From Spongiactinospora rosea (lineage in GTDB: Bacteria > Actinomycetota > Actinomycetes > Streptosporangiales > Streptosporangiaceae), in NCBI RefSeq assembly GCF_003315795.1, contig NZ_QMEY01000014.1:124001-188000 (forward strand): DNA of 64,000 nucleotides, written 5' to 3'. How positions within the stretch are numbered: the stretch's first letter is position 1; each line of letters begins with the position of its first letter. Under the pieces are notes generated by a model. The model was given only the letters and a program-made list of their open reading frames with translations. It did no database searches and was not told the origin of the DNA. A program made the position numbers and the translations under genes. Shown in pieces: positions 27,447 through 36,250 of the stretch.

Positions 27447-28519
27447 CCGCGGTCGCACTGCCTGCGGCTCCGGCTGTTCACCGGCGCCGGGGCATGGTCC
27501 TGGTGACGATGGCGTTGGCTCTGCCGGTCACGTTCGCCCTCGCGGTCACCCTCGGCTCCACGCCCATCCCGCTCGATGCCGCCCTTGCCGCCCTGGTGCG
27601 CGCCCCTTCCGCCGACCCGGGCGTCCAGGAGATCATCTGGACGGTACGGCTCCCGCGCGCCATCACCGCCGCTCTGGCCGGGGCGGCCCTGTCGGTGGCC
27701 GGGGCGCAGATGCAGACGCTGTTCCGCAATCCGCTCGCCGAACCGTACATCCTCGGCGTGAGCTCGGGCGCCAGCCTGGGCGTCGCGGTGATCATCGTCG
27801 GCTGGGGCGGCACGGTGGGCGCGTTCACCGCCGGGATCTCCGGACTGGGCCGGTTGGGCGTCGTCGTGGCCGCCTCGGCGGGCGCCGGAGCGGTCCTCGC
27901 CCTCGTGCTGACCCTGTCGCGGCGGGTGCGGTCGGTGGTGACGCTGCTCGTGGTCGGCGTGATGGTGGGGTCGGCGTCCACCTCGGTCATCACACTGCTG
28001 CTGGTCTACACCGACCCACAGCGGGCGCAGCAGTTCATCAGCTGGGGGCTGGGCAGCTTCGCCGGGACGACCTGGGCCGACCTCGCGCTGTTCGCGCCGG
28101 TGTGCCTGGCCGGGCTGGGCCTGGCGCTGGCCGGGGTCAAGCCGCTGAACGCGCTGTTGCTGGGCGAGAACTATGCCCGGACGATGGGGGTGCGCGTCCG
28201 GCTGGTGCGTACGCTGACGCTGGCGGTCGCCTCCGTCCTGGCAGGCGCGGTGACCGCCTACTGCGGGCCGGTCGCCTTCCTCGGCCTGGCCGTACCCCAT
28301 GTGGCCAGACTGCTGCTGGGCACCGCCGACCACCGGTTGCTGATGCCCGGCGTGACCTTCCTCGGCGCGGCCACGGCGCTGCTGTGCTGCGTGGCCACTC
28401 AGCTGCCGGGCAGCGGCGTGGTACTGCCGCTGAACGCCGTCACCACGATCGTCGGCGCCCCCGTGGTGATCACCATACTGCTGCGCAGCCGCGCGGCCCG
28501 TACCGGACTGGCGGTGTGA
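27443..28519 (+). CDS. btuC: FecCD/BtuC-family ABC transporter permease
   Basis: The 358-residue integral membrane protein has about ten hydrophobic segments and the FecCD hallmark RLPRAITAALAGAALSVAGA followed by QTLFRNPLAEPYILGVSSGA. Near the C-terminus, GPVAFLGLAVPHVARLLLG provides the contact to the ATPase. Its GTG overlaps the btuF stop. As the translocation channel it should move corrinoid across the membrane with the BtuF-like protein and the ATPase encoded next. Confidence 0.9.
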   Translation: MTAVALPAAPAVHRRRGMVLVTMALALPVTFALAVTLGSTPIPLDAALAALVRAPSADPGVQEIIWTVRLPRAITAALAGAALSVAGAQMQTLFRNPLAEPYILGVSSGASLGVAVIIVGWGGTVGAFTAGISGLGRLGVVVAASAGAGAVLALVLTLSRRVRSVVTLLVVGVMVGSASTSVITLLLVYTDPQRAQQFISWGLGSFAGTTWADLALFAPVCLAGLGLALAGVKPLNALLLGENYARTMGVRVRLVRTLTLAVASVLAGAVTAYCGPVAFLGLAVPHVARLLLGTADHRLLMPGVTFLGAATALLCCVATQLPGSGVVLPLNAVTTIVGAPVVITILLRSRAARTGLAV

Positions 28520-28521
28520 CG

Positions 28522-30294
28522 ATGACACTGCGACTGCACGACATGTGCGCCGGCTACCCGGCGCGGCGCGGCCACCGCGAACGACGGGTCCTGGACCACC
28601 TGTCCACCACTGCGGAGCCCGGCGAACTGACCGTCCTGATCGGCCCGAACGGCAGCGGCAAGTCCACCCTGCTGCGCACCATGGCCGGCCTCCAGCCGCC
28701 GCTGACCGGCGAGGTGCTCATCGGCGAGACGGCGATCGGCTCGGTGCCGCCCACGGAACTGGCCCGCAGGTTGGCCACCGTCCTCACTGAACGAGAGCTG
28801 CCGCCGCTGCTGACCGCCCGGGAAGTGGCCGGGCTGGGCCGCCACCCGCACACCGGCTTCACCGGGCGGCTCGGTCCTGGCGACCACGCTGTCGTTTCGT
28901 GGGCACTCGGCGCGGTCAACGCCGCCCACCTGGCCGAGCGGCAGATGAGCGAGCTGTCGGACGGCGAGCGCCAGCGGGTGCTGATCGCCCGCGCGCTGGC
29001 CCAGGAGCCGTCGGCGATCCTGCTGGACGAGCCGACGGCCTTCCTGGACGTGACCTCGCGGGTCGCGCTCATGGGCCTGCTGCGCGGCCTGGCCCGCGAG
29101 CGCGGCCTGGTCATCGTGGTGTCCACGCACGACCTTGAGCTGGCGCTGCGCGTGGCCGACCGGGCCTGGCTCGTCGGGCCGGACGGCATCCTGCGTACCG
29201 GGACCCCGGAGGAGCTGACCGAACGCGGGCTGATCGGCGACTCCTTCGACGGCGAGGAACTGTCCTTCGATCGATCGGCAGGGGTGTTCATGCTGCATCC
29301 CGCGCGCGCCAGGCCCGCCCGGCTGCCCGAGGACCCGCTGCTCACGCGCGCCCTGGCCAGGGAGGGATGGCATCCGGACGCCCCAGGGCCCGCTCTGCTG
29401 GCCATCGAACACGCGGGCGACGGCTACGAGGCCGCTTTCGATGGCCGAAAGCACCGGTTCGCGAGCATCGCGGAACTCGCCGCGTGGGCCAGGCACATCG
29501 ACGACGAGCCCGCGCTGCTGCCCGCGGCCCCCACCGCTGTTACGGACGCGGTCGCCGACGTCAGCACCGTGAGCGGCTACTTCGAGCTGGAGGCCGGGCC
29601 GCCCACGGACGGCTGGCGACCGTTCAGCGACCTCCTCGCCGACGCGTCGGCGCTGAAGGAGCGGGTGGACTCGGTGGCCGTACGGCTCGGCACCACGGAG
29701 ACCAGGGTGGCGGCCTCCATCTTGTTCCAAGGGCTGGCCGCGCGGGTGTGGTCGCCAGCGCTCGGCGCACTGATCGCCCACGACCTGCTGATCGACCTGA
29801 CGCCGCACGCTCTGTACTGGCGCTCCGCGCCGTCCGGGCCGCTTCCGCTTCGCGCGCATCCGCTGAACGGCTGGACGGTCGCCAGGAGCGGCGCCGCAGA
29901 ATCGGGACGAGTCGTCGAAGTGGTCTACCGCGACGTCGTCACCGGACTACTGGAACCATTGGCCGACGCCGTGGGCGGCATCGTCAAGCTCGCCCCCGGC
30001 CTGCTGTGGGGGAACGCCGCCTCCTCCCTGGCCGGGACCGTCCGCGCCCTGGCCCGGAACCGGTCCGAACTGACCGGGCGGGCCGTCGCGCTCGCCCGCG
30101 ACCTGCTGGAGACCGGCCTGCTGAAGGACACGGGAGAACTGGCGGAACCCGCTCCCGGCCACCCCTTCTTCGTGCGGCGCAGCTGCTGCCTGTACTACCG
30201 GCTGCCGGAGGCCGGCAAATGCGGCGACTGCGCCCTCATCCCCACCCAGACCCGCCGCGAGCAGTGGGCGCGGCAGACAGGAGGCACATCGTGA
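28522..30294 (+). CDS. BtuD-like ATPase fused to FhuF-like reductase domain
   Basis: This 590-residue protein is a fusion. Residues 1 to about 250 form an ABC ATPase: Walker A GPNGSGKSTLLRT, signature LSDGERQRVLIARAL, Walker B AILLDEPTAFLD and switch His in STHDLEL. After a linker, residues about 330-590 resemble FhuF ferric reductases and end with CCLYYRLPEAGKCGDC, the two-plus-two cysteine motif for a [2Fe-2S] cluster. The frame is open throughout. In a B12-riboswitch operon the second domain may reduce the corrinoid cobalt or release its upper ligand after import; that is inference. Confidence 0.85.
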   Translation: MTLRLHDMCAGYPARRGHRERRVLDHLSTTAEPGELTVLIGPNGSGKSTLLRTMAGLQPPLTGEVLIGETAIGSVPPTELARRLATVLTERELPPLLTAREVAGLGRHPHTGFTGRLGPGDHAVVSWALGAVNAAHLAERQMSELSDGERQRVLIARALAQEPSAILLDEPTAFLDVTSRVALMGLLRGLARERGLVIVVSTHDLELALRVADRAWLVGPDGILRTGTPEELTERGLIGDSFDGEELSFDRSAGVFMLHPARARPARLPEDPLLTRALAREGWHPDAPGPALLAIEHAGDGYEAAFDGRKHRFASIAELAAWARHIDDEPALLPAAPTAVTDAVADVSTVSGYFELEAGPPTDGWRPFSDLLADASALKERVDSVAVRLGTTETRVAASILFQGLAARVWSPALGALIAHDLLIDLTPHALYWRSAPSGPLPLRAHPLNGWTVARSGAAESGRVVEVVYRDVVTGLLEPLADAVGGIVKLAPGLLWGNAASSLAGTVRALARNRSELTGRAVALARDLLETGLLKDTGELAEPAPGHPFFVRRSCCLYYRLPEAGKCGDCALIPTQTRREQWARQTGGTS

Positions 30295-30686
30295 CCCGCA
30301 CTGTGACCCACACCGTGGTCGAGGAGCACGGCACCGGCACCCTGCACGTCTGGCCGCTGCCGACCGACGAGAGGAGCCTGCTGGAACTGGTCACCTTCCT
30401 GTTCGAGCGGCATTGGGAGCACATCTGGTTCGGCGTGATCGTCCAAGGCGCCGCCTGGGAGGTCGCCGCCCCCAACGCACCCGAGCGGATCAGCATGTAC
30501 GACGGCTACGTCACCGTCGACTTCGGTCGCTGGCACTTCCACCTGTGCATCGGCGAGCACACCGCCAGTGGCCCCGAGCTGGGCGCCCTGCGCCGCTGCG
30601 CCCGGGCCGAGATGTACCGCCTGATCGGCGCGGACGGCAGCCCCACGTCCTGGGGGGTACGGCTGTTCAACGGCCGAGATGACTAA
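30291..30686 (+). CDS. Conserved small protein in B12 uptake operon
   Basis: The 131-residue protein starts with a GTG that overlaps the stop of the BtuD-FhuF gene. It has many aromatic and His residues (FERHWEHIWFGVIV, DFGRWHFHLCIGEHT) that could bind a metal, and no membrane segment. I do not recognise a family with a known function. Its tight coupling to the uptake genes suggests a role in handling the imported corrinoid or its cobalt. Confidence 0.7.
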   Translation: MTRTVTHTVVEEHGTGTLHVWPLPTDERSLLELVTFLFERHWEHIWFGVIVQGAAWEVAAPNAPERISMYDGYVTVDFGRWHFHLCIGEHTASGPELGALRRCARAEMYRLIGADGSPTSWGVRLFNGRDD

Positions 30687-30689
30687 CTG

Positions 30690-30851
30690 ATGACGGTGTT
30701 GCTGCCCAATCCCTTCCTCACCGACCGCCAGCAGATCCTCGACCCCCCGAACTTCGACCGGCTGGCCGTCTGGGACGAACTACGCGCCACCTACCTCGGG
30801 TTGGAACCCGACCCGCTCGACCGCGCCGGGAAGGGTTTCCGGCACGGCTGA
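30690..30851 (+). CDS. Small 53-residue protein, last gene of B12 operon
   Basis: An ATG three bases after the preceding stop opens a frame (MTVLLPNPFLTDRQQILDPP, then LAVWDELRATYLGLEPDPL) that ends at 30851. It has no recognised family. The position suggests translational coupling with the upstream gene; the convergent ScfR gene ends 15 bp further on. Confidence 0.5.
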   Translation: MTVLLPNPFLTDRQQILDPPNFDRLAVWDELRATYLGLEPDPLDRAGKGFRHG

Positions 30852-30866
30852 GGCTCTGGCGCCGGG

Positions 30867-32213
30867 TCACGGGGCGGTGTACGGCACCGGCCCGCTGACG
30901 TGTTCGTCGGCCCGCACGTGGGTGCCGGTGGGCGGGAAGGCCCGCTGGGCGCAGTCGGCCCGCTCGCAGACCTTGCACCCCAGGCCGATCGGGGTGACCT
31001 GCGGGCGGGACAGATCCAGCCCGTCGGCGTAGATGAGACGGTGGGCGTGCCGCAACTCACAGCCGAGCCCGATGGCGAACAGCGCGCCTGGTACGCCATG
31101 CCGGGGCGGGCGGCGCTGGACGGTCCTGGCCGTCCAGAAGTAGCGCCGCCCGTCGGGCATCTCGGCCACCTGCGTCAACAGGCGGCCGGGCGTGGTGAAC
31201 GCGTCGTAGACGTTCCACAGCGGGCAACTGCCTCCCGCCCTGGTGAAGTGGAAGCCGGTGGCCGACTGACGTTTGGAGATGTTGCCCGCCCGATCCACCC
31301 GGACGAAGGAGAACGGCACGCCGCGCAACCTGGGGCGTTGCAGGGTGCTGAGCCGATGGCAGACGGTCTCGAAGCCCACACCGAACTCGCCCGCCAGCCT
31401 GTCAAGGTCGTAGCGGTGGCGCTCGGCCGCGTCGCGGAACCTCCGGTACGGCAGTAGCAGCGCGCCGGCGAAGTAGTTGGCCAGGCCGATCCTGGCCAGC
31501 GCACGGGCGTCCGGGTCCGCGAAGCCGGCGCCGTCCACCAGATCGGCGATCAGGGGGCCGTGTTCGAGCAGGGCCAGTTGCGTGGCGAGCTGGAAGGCGC
31601 GTTGCGCGTGGTCGAGGGCGGGGGAGACGCGGAGCACGCGGGTCTCGGGATCGTAGTGCCGTCGCGCGTCCCCGGACACCATGATCCGTACGCCGTGAGC
31701 GGCCAGCCGTGCCGCCGCGAACCGTCCGGGATCACTGCCGTCGGCCAGGTCCTCGGCCGCGCGGTCCAGTTCGGCGAAGTAGTTGTGCCGGTCGTAGAAG
31801 AAGTCGCGGACCAGTTCGTAGGGGGCGGGGGCGATCGGCTGCGCCCCGGTCAGGACGGCGACGTGCTCGGTGGCGGCCAGAAGGCGGCGATGCAGGCCGG
31901 TCACCGCCCGGGCGATCTCCGGGTCGCCGCCGACCAGGTCGGCCAGGGCGGCGGCGGGGATCTGCTCGCCCGCGAGAGCCTCGCGCAGGTCGGCGATCAG
32001 CCGGGCGTCGTCCTCGGGGGCGAAGAACTCCGGATCGACGCCGAACACCTCGGTCAGGCGAAGCAGGACCGTGGCGGTCAGCGGTCGCTGGTTGTGCTCG
32101 ATCTGGTTGAGATAGCTCGCCGAGATCCCGACGAGCCCGGCCAGCTCGACCTGGCTGATCTCCCGATCGCGGCGAAGGGCACGAAGTCGGGGGCCCACGA
32201 AGATCTTCCCCAC
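30867..32213 (-). CDS. prpR: ScfR/PrpR-type short-chain acyl-CoA regulator
   Basis: From the GTG at 32213 the protein has 448 residues. An N-terminal Xre helix-turn-helix (EISQVELAGLVGISASYLNQ) is followed by an IrrE-like domain and a C-terminal domain with Cys residues (GLGCELRHAH, then LGCKVCERADC). In mycobacterial PrpR such Cys bind an iron-sulfur cluster. That family senses propionyl-CoA or other short acyl-CoAs and activates the methylcitrate genes. Here the gene is divergent from prpD, 147 bp away, which fits that role. Confidence 0.85.
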   Translation of the reverse strand: MGKIFVGPRLRALRRDREISQVELAGLVGISASYLNQIEHNQRPLTATVLLRLTEVFGVDPEFFAPEDDARLIADLREALAGEQIPAAALADLVGGDPEIARAVTGLHRRLLAATEHVAVLTGAQPIAPAPYELVRDFFYDRHNYFAELDRAAEDLADGSDPGRFAAARLAAHGVRIMVSGDARRHYDPETRVLRVSPALDHAQRAFQLATQLALLEHGPLIADLVDGAGFADPDARALARIGLANYFAGALLLPYRRFRDAAERHRYDLDRLAGEFGVGFETVCHRLSTLQRPRLRGVPFSFVRVDRAGNISKRQSATGFHFTRAGGSCPLWNVYDAFTTPGRLLTQVAEMPDGRRYFWTARTVQRRPPRHGVPGALFAIGLGCELRHAHRLIYADGLDLSRPQVTPIGLGCKVCERADCAQRAFPPTGTHVRADEHVSGPVPYTAP

Positions 32214-32246
32214 GATGGCCAGCTTAGCGAAGGCGAGCTTCACAGC

Positions 32247-32286
32247 TTTCGCAAACCGCGCCGAGCGGTTCGCGGGATTTCGCAGG
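32247..32286. promoter_or_regulatory. Candidate PrpR/RamB-type operator sites
   Basis: TTTCGCAAA (32247-32255) and ATTTCGCAGG (32277-32286) resemble the AAAGTTTGCAAA-type sites reported for RamB/PrpR regulators. They lie between the divergent regulator and prpD genes. Binding is inferred. Confidence 0.4.
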
Positions 32287-32359
32287 TTACGTGGCTGGCC
32301 TGCGGGGATGGGCGGCTGTAAAGCTCGGTCGTAGAATCCACGTCTTCGCAAGGAACCAG

Positions 32360-33853
32360 ATGATCACACATTCGGTCAGGGTGAGCCCGAGCGCCGACCG
32401 GCTCCCGGTCGCGGACCAACTGGCCTGGAAGCTGGCCGAGGTCGCCGTCCATGCCCCCGCCCCGGAGCCCGAGGTCGCCGAGATGATCGCCAACCGGGTG
32501 ATCGACAACGCCGGTGTCGCCATCGCGTCGTTGCGGCGCCCACCAGTGGCGGTGGCCAGGGACCAGGCGCTGGCTCACCCGGCTCCTCGCTCCGGCGGCG
32601 CGGCCGTTCTCGGCGTTCGCGATTCGGCCGTGTCGCCGGAATGGGCGGCATGGGCCAATGGCGTCGCCGTACGCGAGCTGGACTTCCACGACACCTTCCT
32701 GGCCGCCGACTACTCCCACCCCGCCGACAACATCCCGCCGATCCTCGCCGTGGCCCAGCACACCGGACGAACCGGGGCAGAGCTGGCCCGGGCCATCGCC
32801 GTGGCCTATGAGATCCAGGTCGCCCTCGTCAGCGGAATCTGCCTGCACGAACACAAGATCGATCATGTCGCCCACCTCGGCCCCTCGGCCGCGGCCGGGA
32901 TCGGCGCGCTGCTCGGCCTGCCCCAGGAAGTGATCTTCCACGCGATCGGCCAGGCGCTGCACACCACCACGGCGACCCGCCAGTCCCGTAAGGGCGAGAT
33001 CTCCTCCTGGAAGGCTTACGCCCCGGCCTTCGCCGGGAAGGTCGCCGTCGAGGCCGTGGACCGGGCGATGCGCGGCCAGGGCGCGCCCGCGCCGATCTAC
33101 GAGGGCGAGGACGGCGTCATCGCCTGGTTGCTGTCCGGGCCGGAGGCGGAGTACCAGGTCACGCTGCCGGAGCCGGGGGAGCCACCACGCGGCGTCATGC
33201 GGACCTACACCAAGGCGCATTCGGCCGAGTACCAGGCCCAGGCGCTCATCGACCTTGCCATCGACCTGCGCGGACGCATCGGTGATCCGGTGAACGTGCG
33301 CCGGATCACCATCCACACCAGCCACCACACCCACCACGTCATCGGCAGCGGCTCCAACGACCCGCAGAAGTACGACCCGGGCGCGAGCCGGGAGACCCTG
33401 GACCACTCCCTGCCCTACATCTTCGCGGTCGCGCTCCAGGACGGCGCCTGGCACCACGCCGGCTCCTACGCCCCCGAACGGGCCGCCCGCCCCGACACCG
33501 TCGAACTGTGGCGCAAGATCGGCACGACCGAGGACCCCTCCTGGACCGCCGCCTACCATGACGCGCAGCGCCGCGCCTTCGGCGGCCGGGTGGTGGTCGA
33601 ACTGGCCGACGGGACCACCATCGAGGAATCGCGTGCGGTCGCCGACGCCCACCCCGACGGCGCGCGTCCCTTCGCCCGCAAGGACTACGTCGCCAAGTTC
33701 CGCACGCTGGCCGAGGGCATCGTGACCGAATCCGAGCAGCAGCGCTTCCTGGGCCTGGCCGAACGGCTGACAGACCTGCCGGCGGCCGATGTCGCCGCGC
33801 TGAACCTGGACGCGGGACTCGGGTCCGCGCCCACCACCAGGGGGATCTTCTGA
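32360..33853 (+). CDS. prpD: 2-methylcitrate dehydratase (MmgE/PrpD family)
   Basis: The 497-residue protein belongs to the MmgE/PrpD family. It carries a long helical domain with [19 protein letters not shown] near residue 110, a typical PrpD active-site segment, and [19 protein letters not shown] later. It dehydrates 2-methylcitrate to 2-methylaconitate in the cytosolic methylcitrate cycle. The ATG at 32360 follows AAGGAAC. The stop overlaps the start of prpB, and prpC overlaps prpB, so all three genes are coupled. Confidence 0.92.
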   Translation: MITHSVRVSPSADRLPVADQLAWKLAEVAVHAPAPEPEVAEMIANRVIDNAGVAIASLRRPPVAVARDQALAHPAPRSGGAAVLGVRDSAVSPEWAAWANGVAVRELDFHDTFLAADYSHPADNIPPILAVAQHTGRTGAELARAIAVAYEIQVALVSGICLHEHKIDHVAHLGPSAAAGIGALLGLPQEVIFHAIGQALHTTTATRQSRKGEISSWKAYAPAFAGKVAVEAVDRAMRGQGAPAPIYEGEDGVIAWLLSGPEAEYQVTLPEPGEPPRGVMRTYTKAHSAEYQAQALIDLAIDLRGRIGDPVNVRRITIHTSHHTHHVIGSGSNDPQKYDPGASRETLDHSLPYIFAVALQDGAWHHAGSYAPERAARPDTVELWRKIGTTEDPSWTAAYHDAQRRAFGGRVVVELADGTTIEESRAVADAHPDGARPFARKDYVAKFRTLAEGIVTESEQQRFLGLAERLTDLPAADVAALNLDAGLGSAPTTRGIF

Positions 33854-34758
33854 TGCTGCATTCGCGGAGCACTCCGCAGGCCAAACGCCAGGCCCTTCGC
33901 GCCGGGCTGAGCGAAGCCGGCCTGCTCCGGCTGCCCGGGGCCTTCAGCCCGCTGGCCGCCCGCTCCATCGAGCGGGCCGGGTTCGAGGGCGTCTATGTCT
34001 CGGGCGCCGTGCTCTCCGCCGACCTGGCCCTGCCCGACGTCGGGCTCACCACCCTCAGCGAGGTCGCCGGGCGGGCCCAGGCCATCGCGCGGGTCACCGA
34101 GCTGCCCACCCTCGTGGACGCCGACACCGGGTTCGGCGAGCCGCTGAACACCGCCAGGACCATCCAGATCCTCGAAGACGCCGGTGTGGCCGGATGCCAC
34201 ATCGAGGACCAGGTCAATCCCAAGCGCTGCGGGCACCTGGACGGGAAGACGGTCACGCCACTGCCCGAGGCGCTGCGGCGTCTGCGTGCCGCCGTGAACG
34301 CACGCCGCGACCCCTCGTTCGTCATCTGCGCACGCACCGACGTGCGCACCACCGAGGGACTGGATGCCACGATCGAGCGGGCCAAGGCGTTCGCGGACGC
34401 GGGAGCCGACCTGATCTTCCCGGAGGCGCTGGCGGGAGCAGCCGAGTTCGAGGCCGTGCGCAAGGCGGTCGAGGTCCCGCTGCTGGCCAACATGACCGAG
34501 TTCGGGAAATCCGAACTGCTGCCCGCCGCGACCCTGCGCGACCTCGGGATCAACGTGGTCATCTACCCGGTGACCCTGCTCCGCCTGGCGATGGGCGCGG
34601 TCACCGAGGCGTTGCGGGTCATCGAGGCCGATGGCACTCAGGCTGGGCTGGTCGAGCGCATGCAGACCCGGGCCGAGCTGTACGACCTGCTGGATTACTC
34701 CGGATACACCGCGTTCGACGAGGACGTGTTCAGCCACGGCTACCAGGAGGAGCGATGA
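33853..34758 (+). CDS. prpB: Methylisocitrate lyase
   Basis: This 301-residue TIM-barrel protein of the isocitrate lyase/PEP mutase group has the active-site loop KRCGH (residues about 124-128) and VDADTGFGEPLNTART for metal binding. It splits 2-methylisocitrate into pyruvate and succinate, the last step of the methylcitrate cycle. It overlaps prpD by one base and prpC by four. Confidence 0.93.
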   Translation: MLHSRSTPQAKRQALRAGLSEAGLLRLPGAFSPLAARSIERAGFEGVYVSGAVLSADLALPDVGLTTLSEVAGRAQAIARVTELPTLVDADTGFGEPLNTARTIQILEDAGVAGCHIEDQVNPKRCGHLDGKTVTPLPEALRRLRAAVNARRDPSFVICARTDVRTTEGLDATIERAKAFADAGADLIFPEALAGAAEFEAVRKAVEVPLLANMTEFGKSELLPAATLRDLGINVVIYPVTLLRLAMGAVTEALRVIEADGTQAGLVERMQTRAELYDLLDYSGYTAFDEDVFSHGYQEER

Positions 34759-35858
34759 CCACGACGATCAGCAAGGGACTGGCCGGAGTGGTGGCCGACA
34801 CAACCGCGATCTCGATGGTCAACCCCGAGACCAACTCGCTGACCTACCGTGGCTACCCCGTGCAGGAACTGGCCGCCGGTTGCACCTTCGAGCAGGTCGC
34901 CTATCTGCTGTGGCACGGCGAGCTGCCCGACGCCGGGCAACTGCGGGCCTTCACGGCGGCCGAGCGCGCCCGCCGTACACTGCCGCGCACCACGCAGGAG
35001 GTTTTGGGCAGGCTCCCCGAGGGCTGTCACCCGATGGACGTGCTGCGCACCGCGGTCAGCCAGCTCGGCGCGGAGGATCCCACGGAGGACAGCGCCGACG
35101 CCAATCCTGGAGCCGCGCTCGACCTGCTCGCCCGCCTGCCCACGGCGGTCGCCCTGGACCAGCGGCGACGGCACGGGCTGCCGCCGATCCCGCCCGACCC
35201 GGCGCTCGGCTTCGCGGCGAACTTCTTCCACATGTGCTTCGGGGAGATCCCCGAGCCCGAGGTGGTGCGCTGCTTCGAGATCTCCCTCATCCTCTACGCC
35301 GAGCACAGCTTCAACGCCTCCACCTTCACCGCCCGGGTCGTCACCTCCACCCTGTCGGATCTCTACAGCGCGGTCACCGCCGCCGTCGGCGCGCTGAAAG
35401 GGCCGCTGCACGGCGGCGCCAACGAGGCCGTCATGCACATGCTGGCCGAGATCGGCGACCCCGCCGCCGCGCCGGCCTGGCTCGCGCGGGCGCTGGCCGG
35501 CAAACGGAAGATCATGGGCTTCGGCCACCGGGTCTACAAGCGCGGCGACTCCCGCGTGCCGACCATGGAAGCCGCTCTGCGCGACCTCGCCCGGCTACGC
35601 GGCGCCGATGATCTGATGGAGCTGTACGACGCGCTCGCCGCCGCCATGGCGAAGGCCAAGGGCATCGCCCCCAACCTGGACTATCCGACCGGCCCCGCTT
35701 ATCACCTGATGGGCTTCGACATCCCCACGTTCACCCCCATCTTCGTGATGTCCCGGATCACCGGCTGGGCGGCGCACATCGCCGAGCAGCTCGCGGCCAA
35801 CTCCCTGATCAGGCCGCTCAGCTCCTACACCGGCCCCGCGGAGCGACATCTGCGGTGA
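34755..35858 (+). CDS. prpC: 2-methylcitrate synthase
   Basis: The 367-residue citrate-synthase-fold enzyme shows GPLHGGANEAVMHML and GFGHRVYKRGDSRVP, which hold the catalytic His residues and substrate Arg, and a shorter body than canonical citrate synthase, as in PrpC/CitZ types. In this operon it condenses propionyl-CoA with oxaloacetate. Together with prpD and prpB it offers a way to burn propionyl-CoA without the B12-dependent methylmalonyl-CoA mutase. Confidence 0.93.
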   Translation: MTTTISKGLAGVVADTTAISMVNPETNSLTYRGYPVQELAAGCTFEQVAYLLWHGELPDAGQLRAFTAAERARRTLPRTTQEVLGRLPEGCHPMDVLRTAVSQLGAEDPTEDSADANPGAALDLLARLPTAVALDQRRRHGLPPIPPDPALGFAANFFHMCFGEIPEPEVVRCFEISLILYAEHSFNASTFTARVVTSTLSDLYSAVTAAVGALKGPLHGGANEAVMHMLAEIGDPAAAPAWLARALAGKRKIMGFGHRVYKRGDSRVPTMEAALRDLARLRGADDLMELYDALAAAMAKAKGIAPNLDYPTGPAYHLMGFDIPTFTPIFVMSRITGWAAHIAEQLAANSLIRPLSSYTGPAERHLR

Positions 35859-35884
35859 TGTAGGTGGGCCGATGGCCGTCCGGG

Positions 35885-36181
35885 CTACCCGTCGGCTCGA
35901 TCCCGCTGGACGTGCGACGCCGAGAGGGCGGCGGTGACGGCACATCCCAGGCAGTCCTGGGCGCATCCGTCGCCCACGGTGTGGCCTGCCCGGACGAGTT
36001 CCTCGATCGCGGCCAGGCACGCCTGGGCCTGGTCGAGCTGTAATCGCAGGACCTTGATCCGGCTGGCCTGCGCGCCCGCCTGACGGCGGGCCCCCAGCAG
36101 ACTTTCGTATTCGTCAAGGCCCATCACCACTATGTCGGTTTCGCCCACCCGAACCGCGTGGGCCTTCGGAGGTCTGCTCAT
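35885..36181 (-). CDS. Small hypothetical protein
   Basis: The 98-residue product has an N-terminal part like small antitoxin-type proteins (VGETDIVVMGLDEYESLL), a helical centre and a Cys cluster near the end (CAQDCLGCAV). I do not recognise the family. It precedes metE-direction genes on the same strand but lies downstream of metE, 69 bp from its stop, and could be the last gene of that transcript. Confidence 0.55.
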   Translation of the reverse strand: MSRPPKAHAVRVGETDIVVMGLDEYESLLGARRQAGAQASRIKVLRLQLDQAQACLAAIEELVRAGHTVGDGCAQDCLGCAVTAALSASHVQRDRADG

Positions 36182-36250
36182 TGTGATCGCCCCTTCGCCG
36201 TCGTCCCAGCGGAGAGCAGGGCCCGGCCGGGTGCCGGGCCCTGCGGTGGC

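Noticed and set aside
30867-32351. Longer start (32351) for the ScfR-type regulator
   Set aside because: The extra N-terminal residues have no counterpart in the family and would cover the likely operator sites between the divergent genes; the GTG at 32213 gives the normal start.
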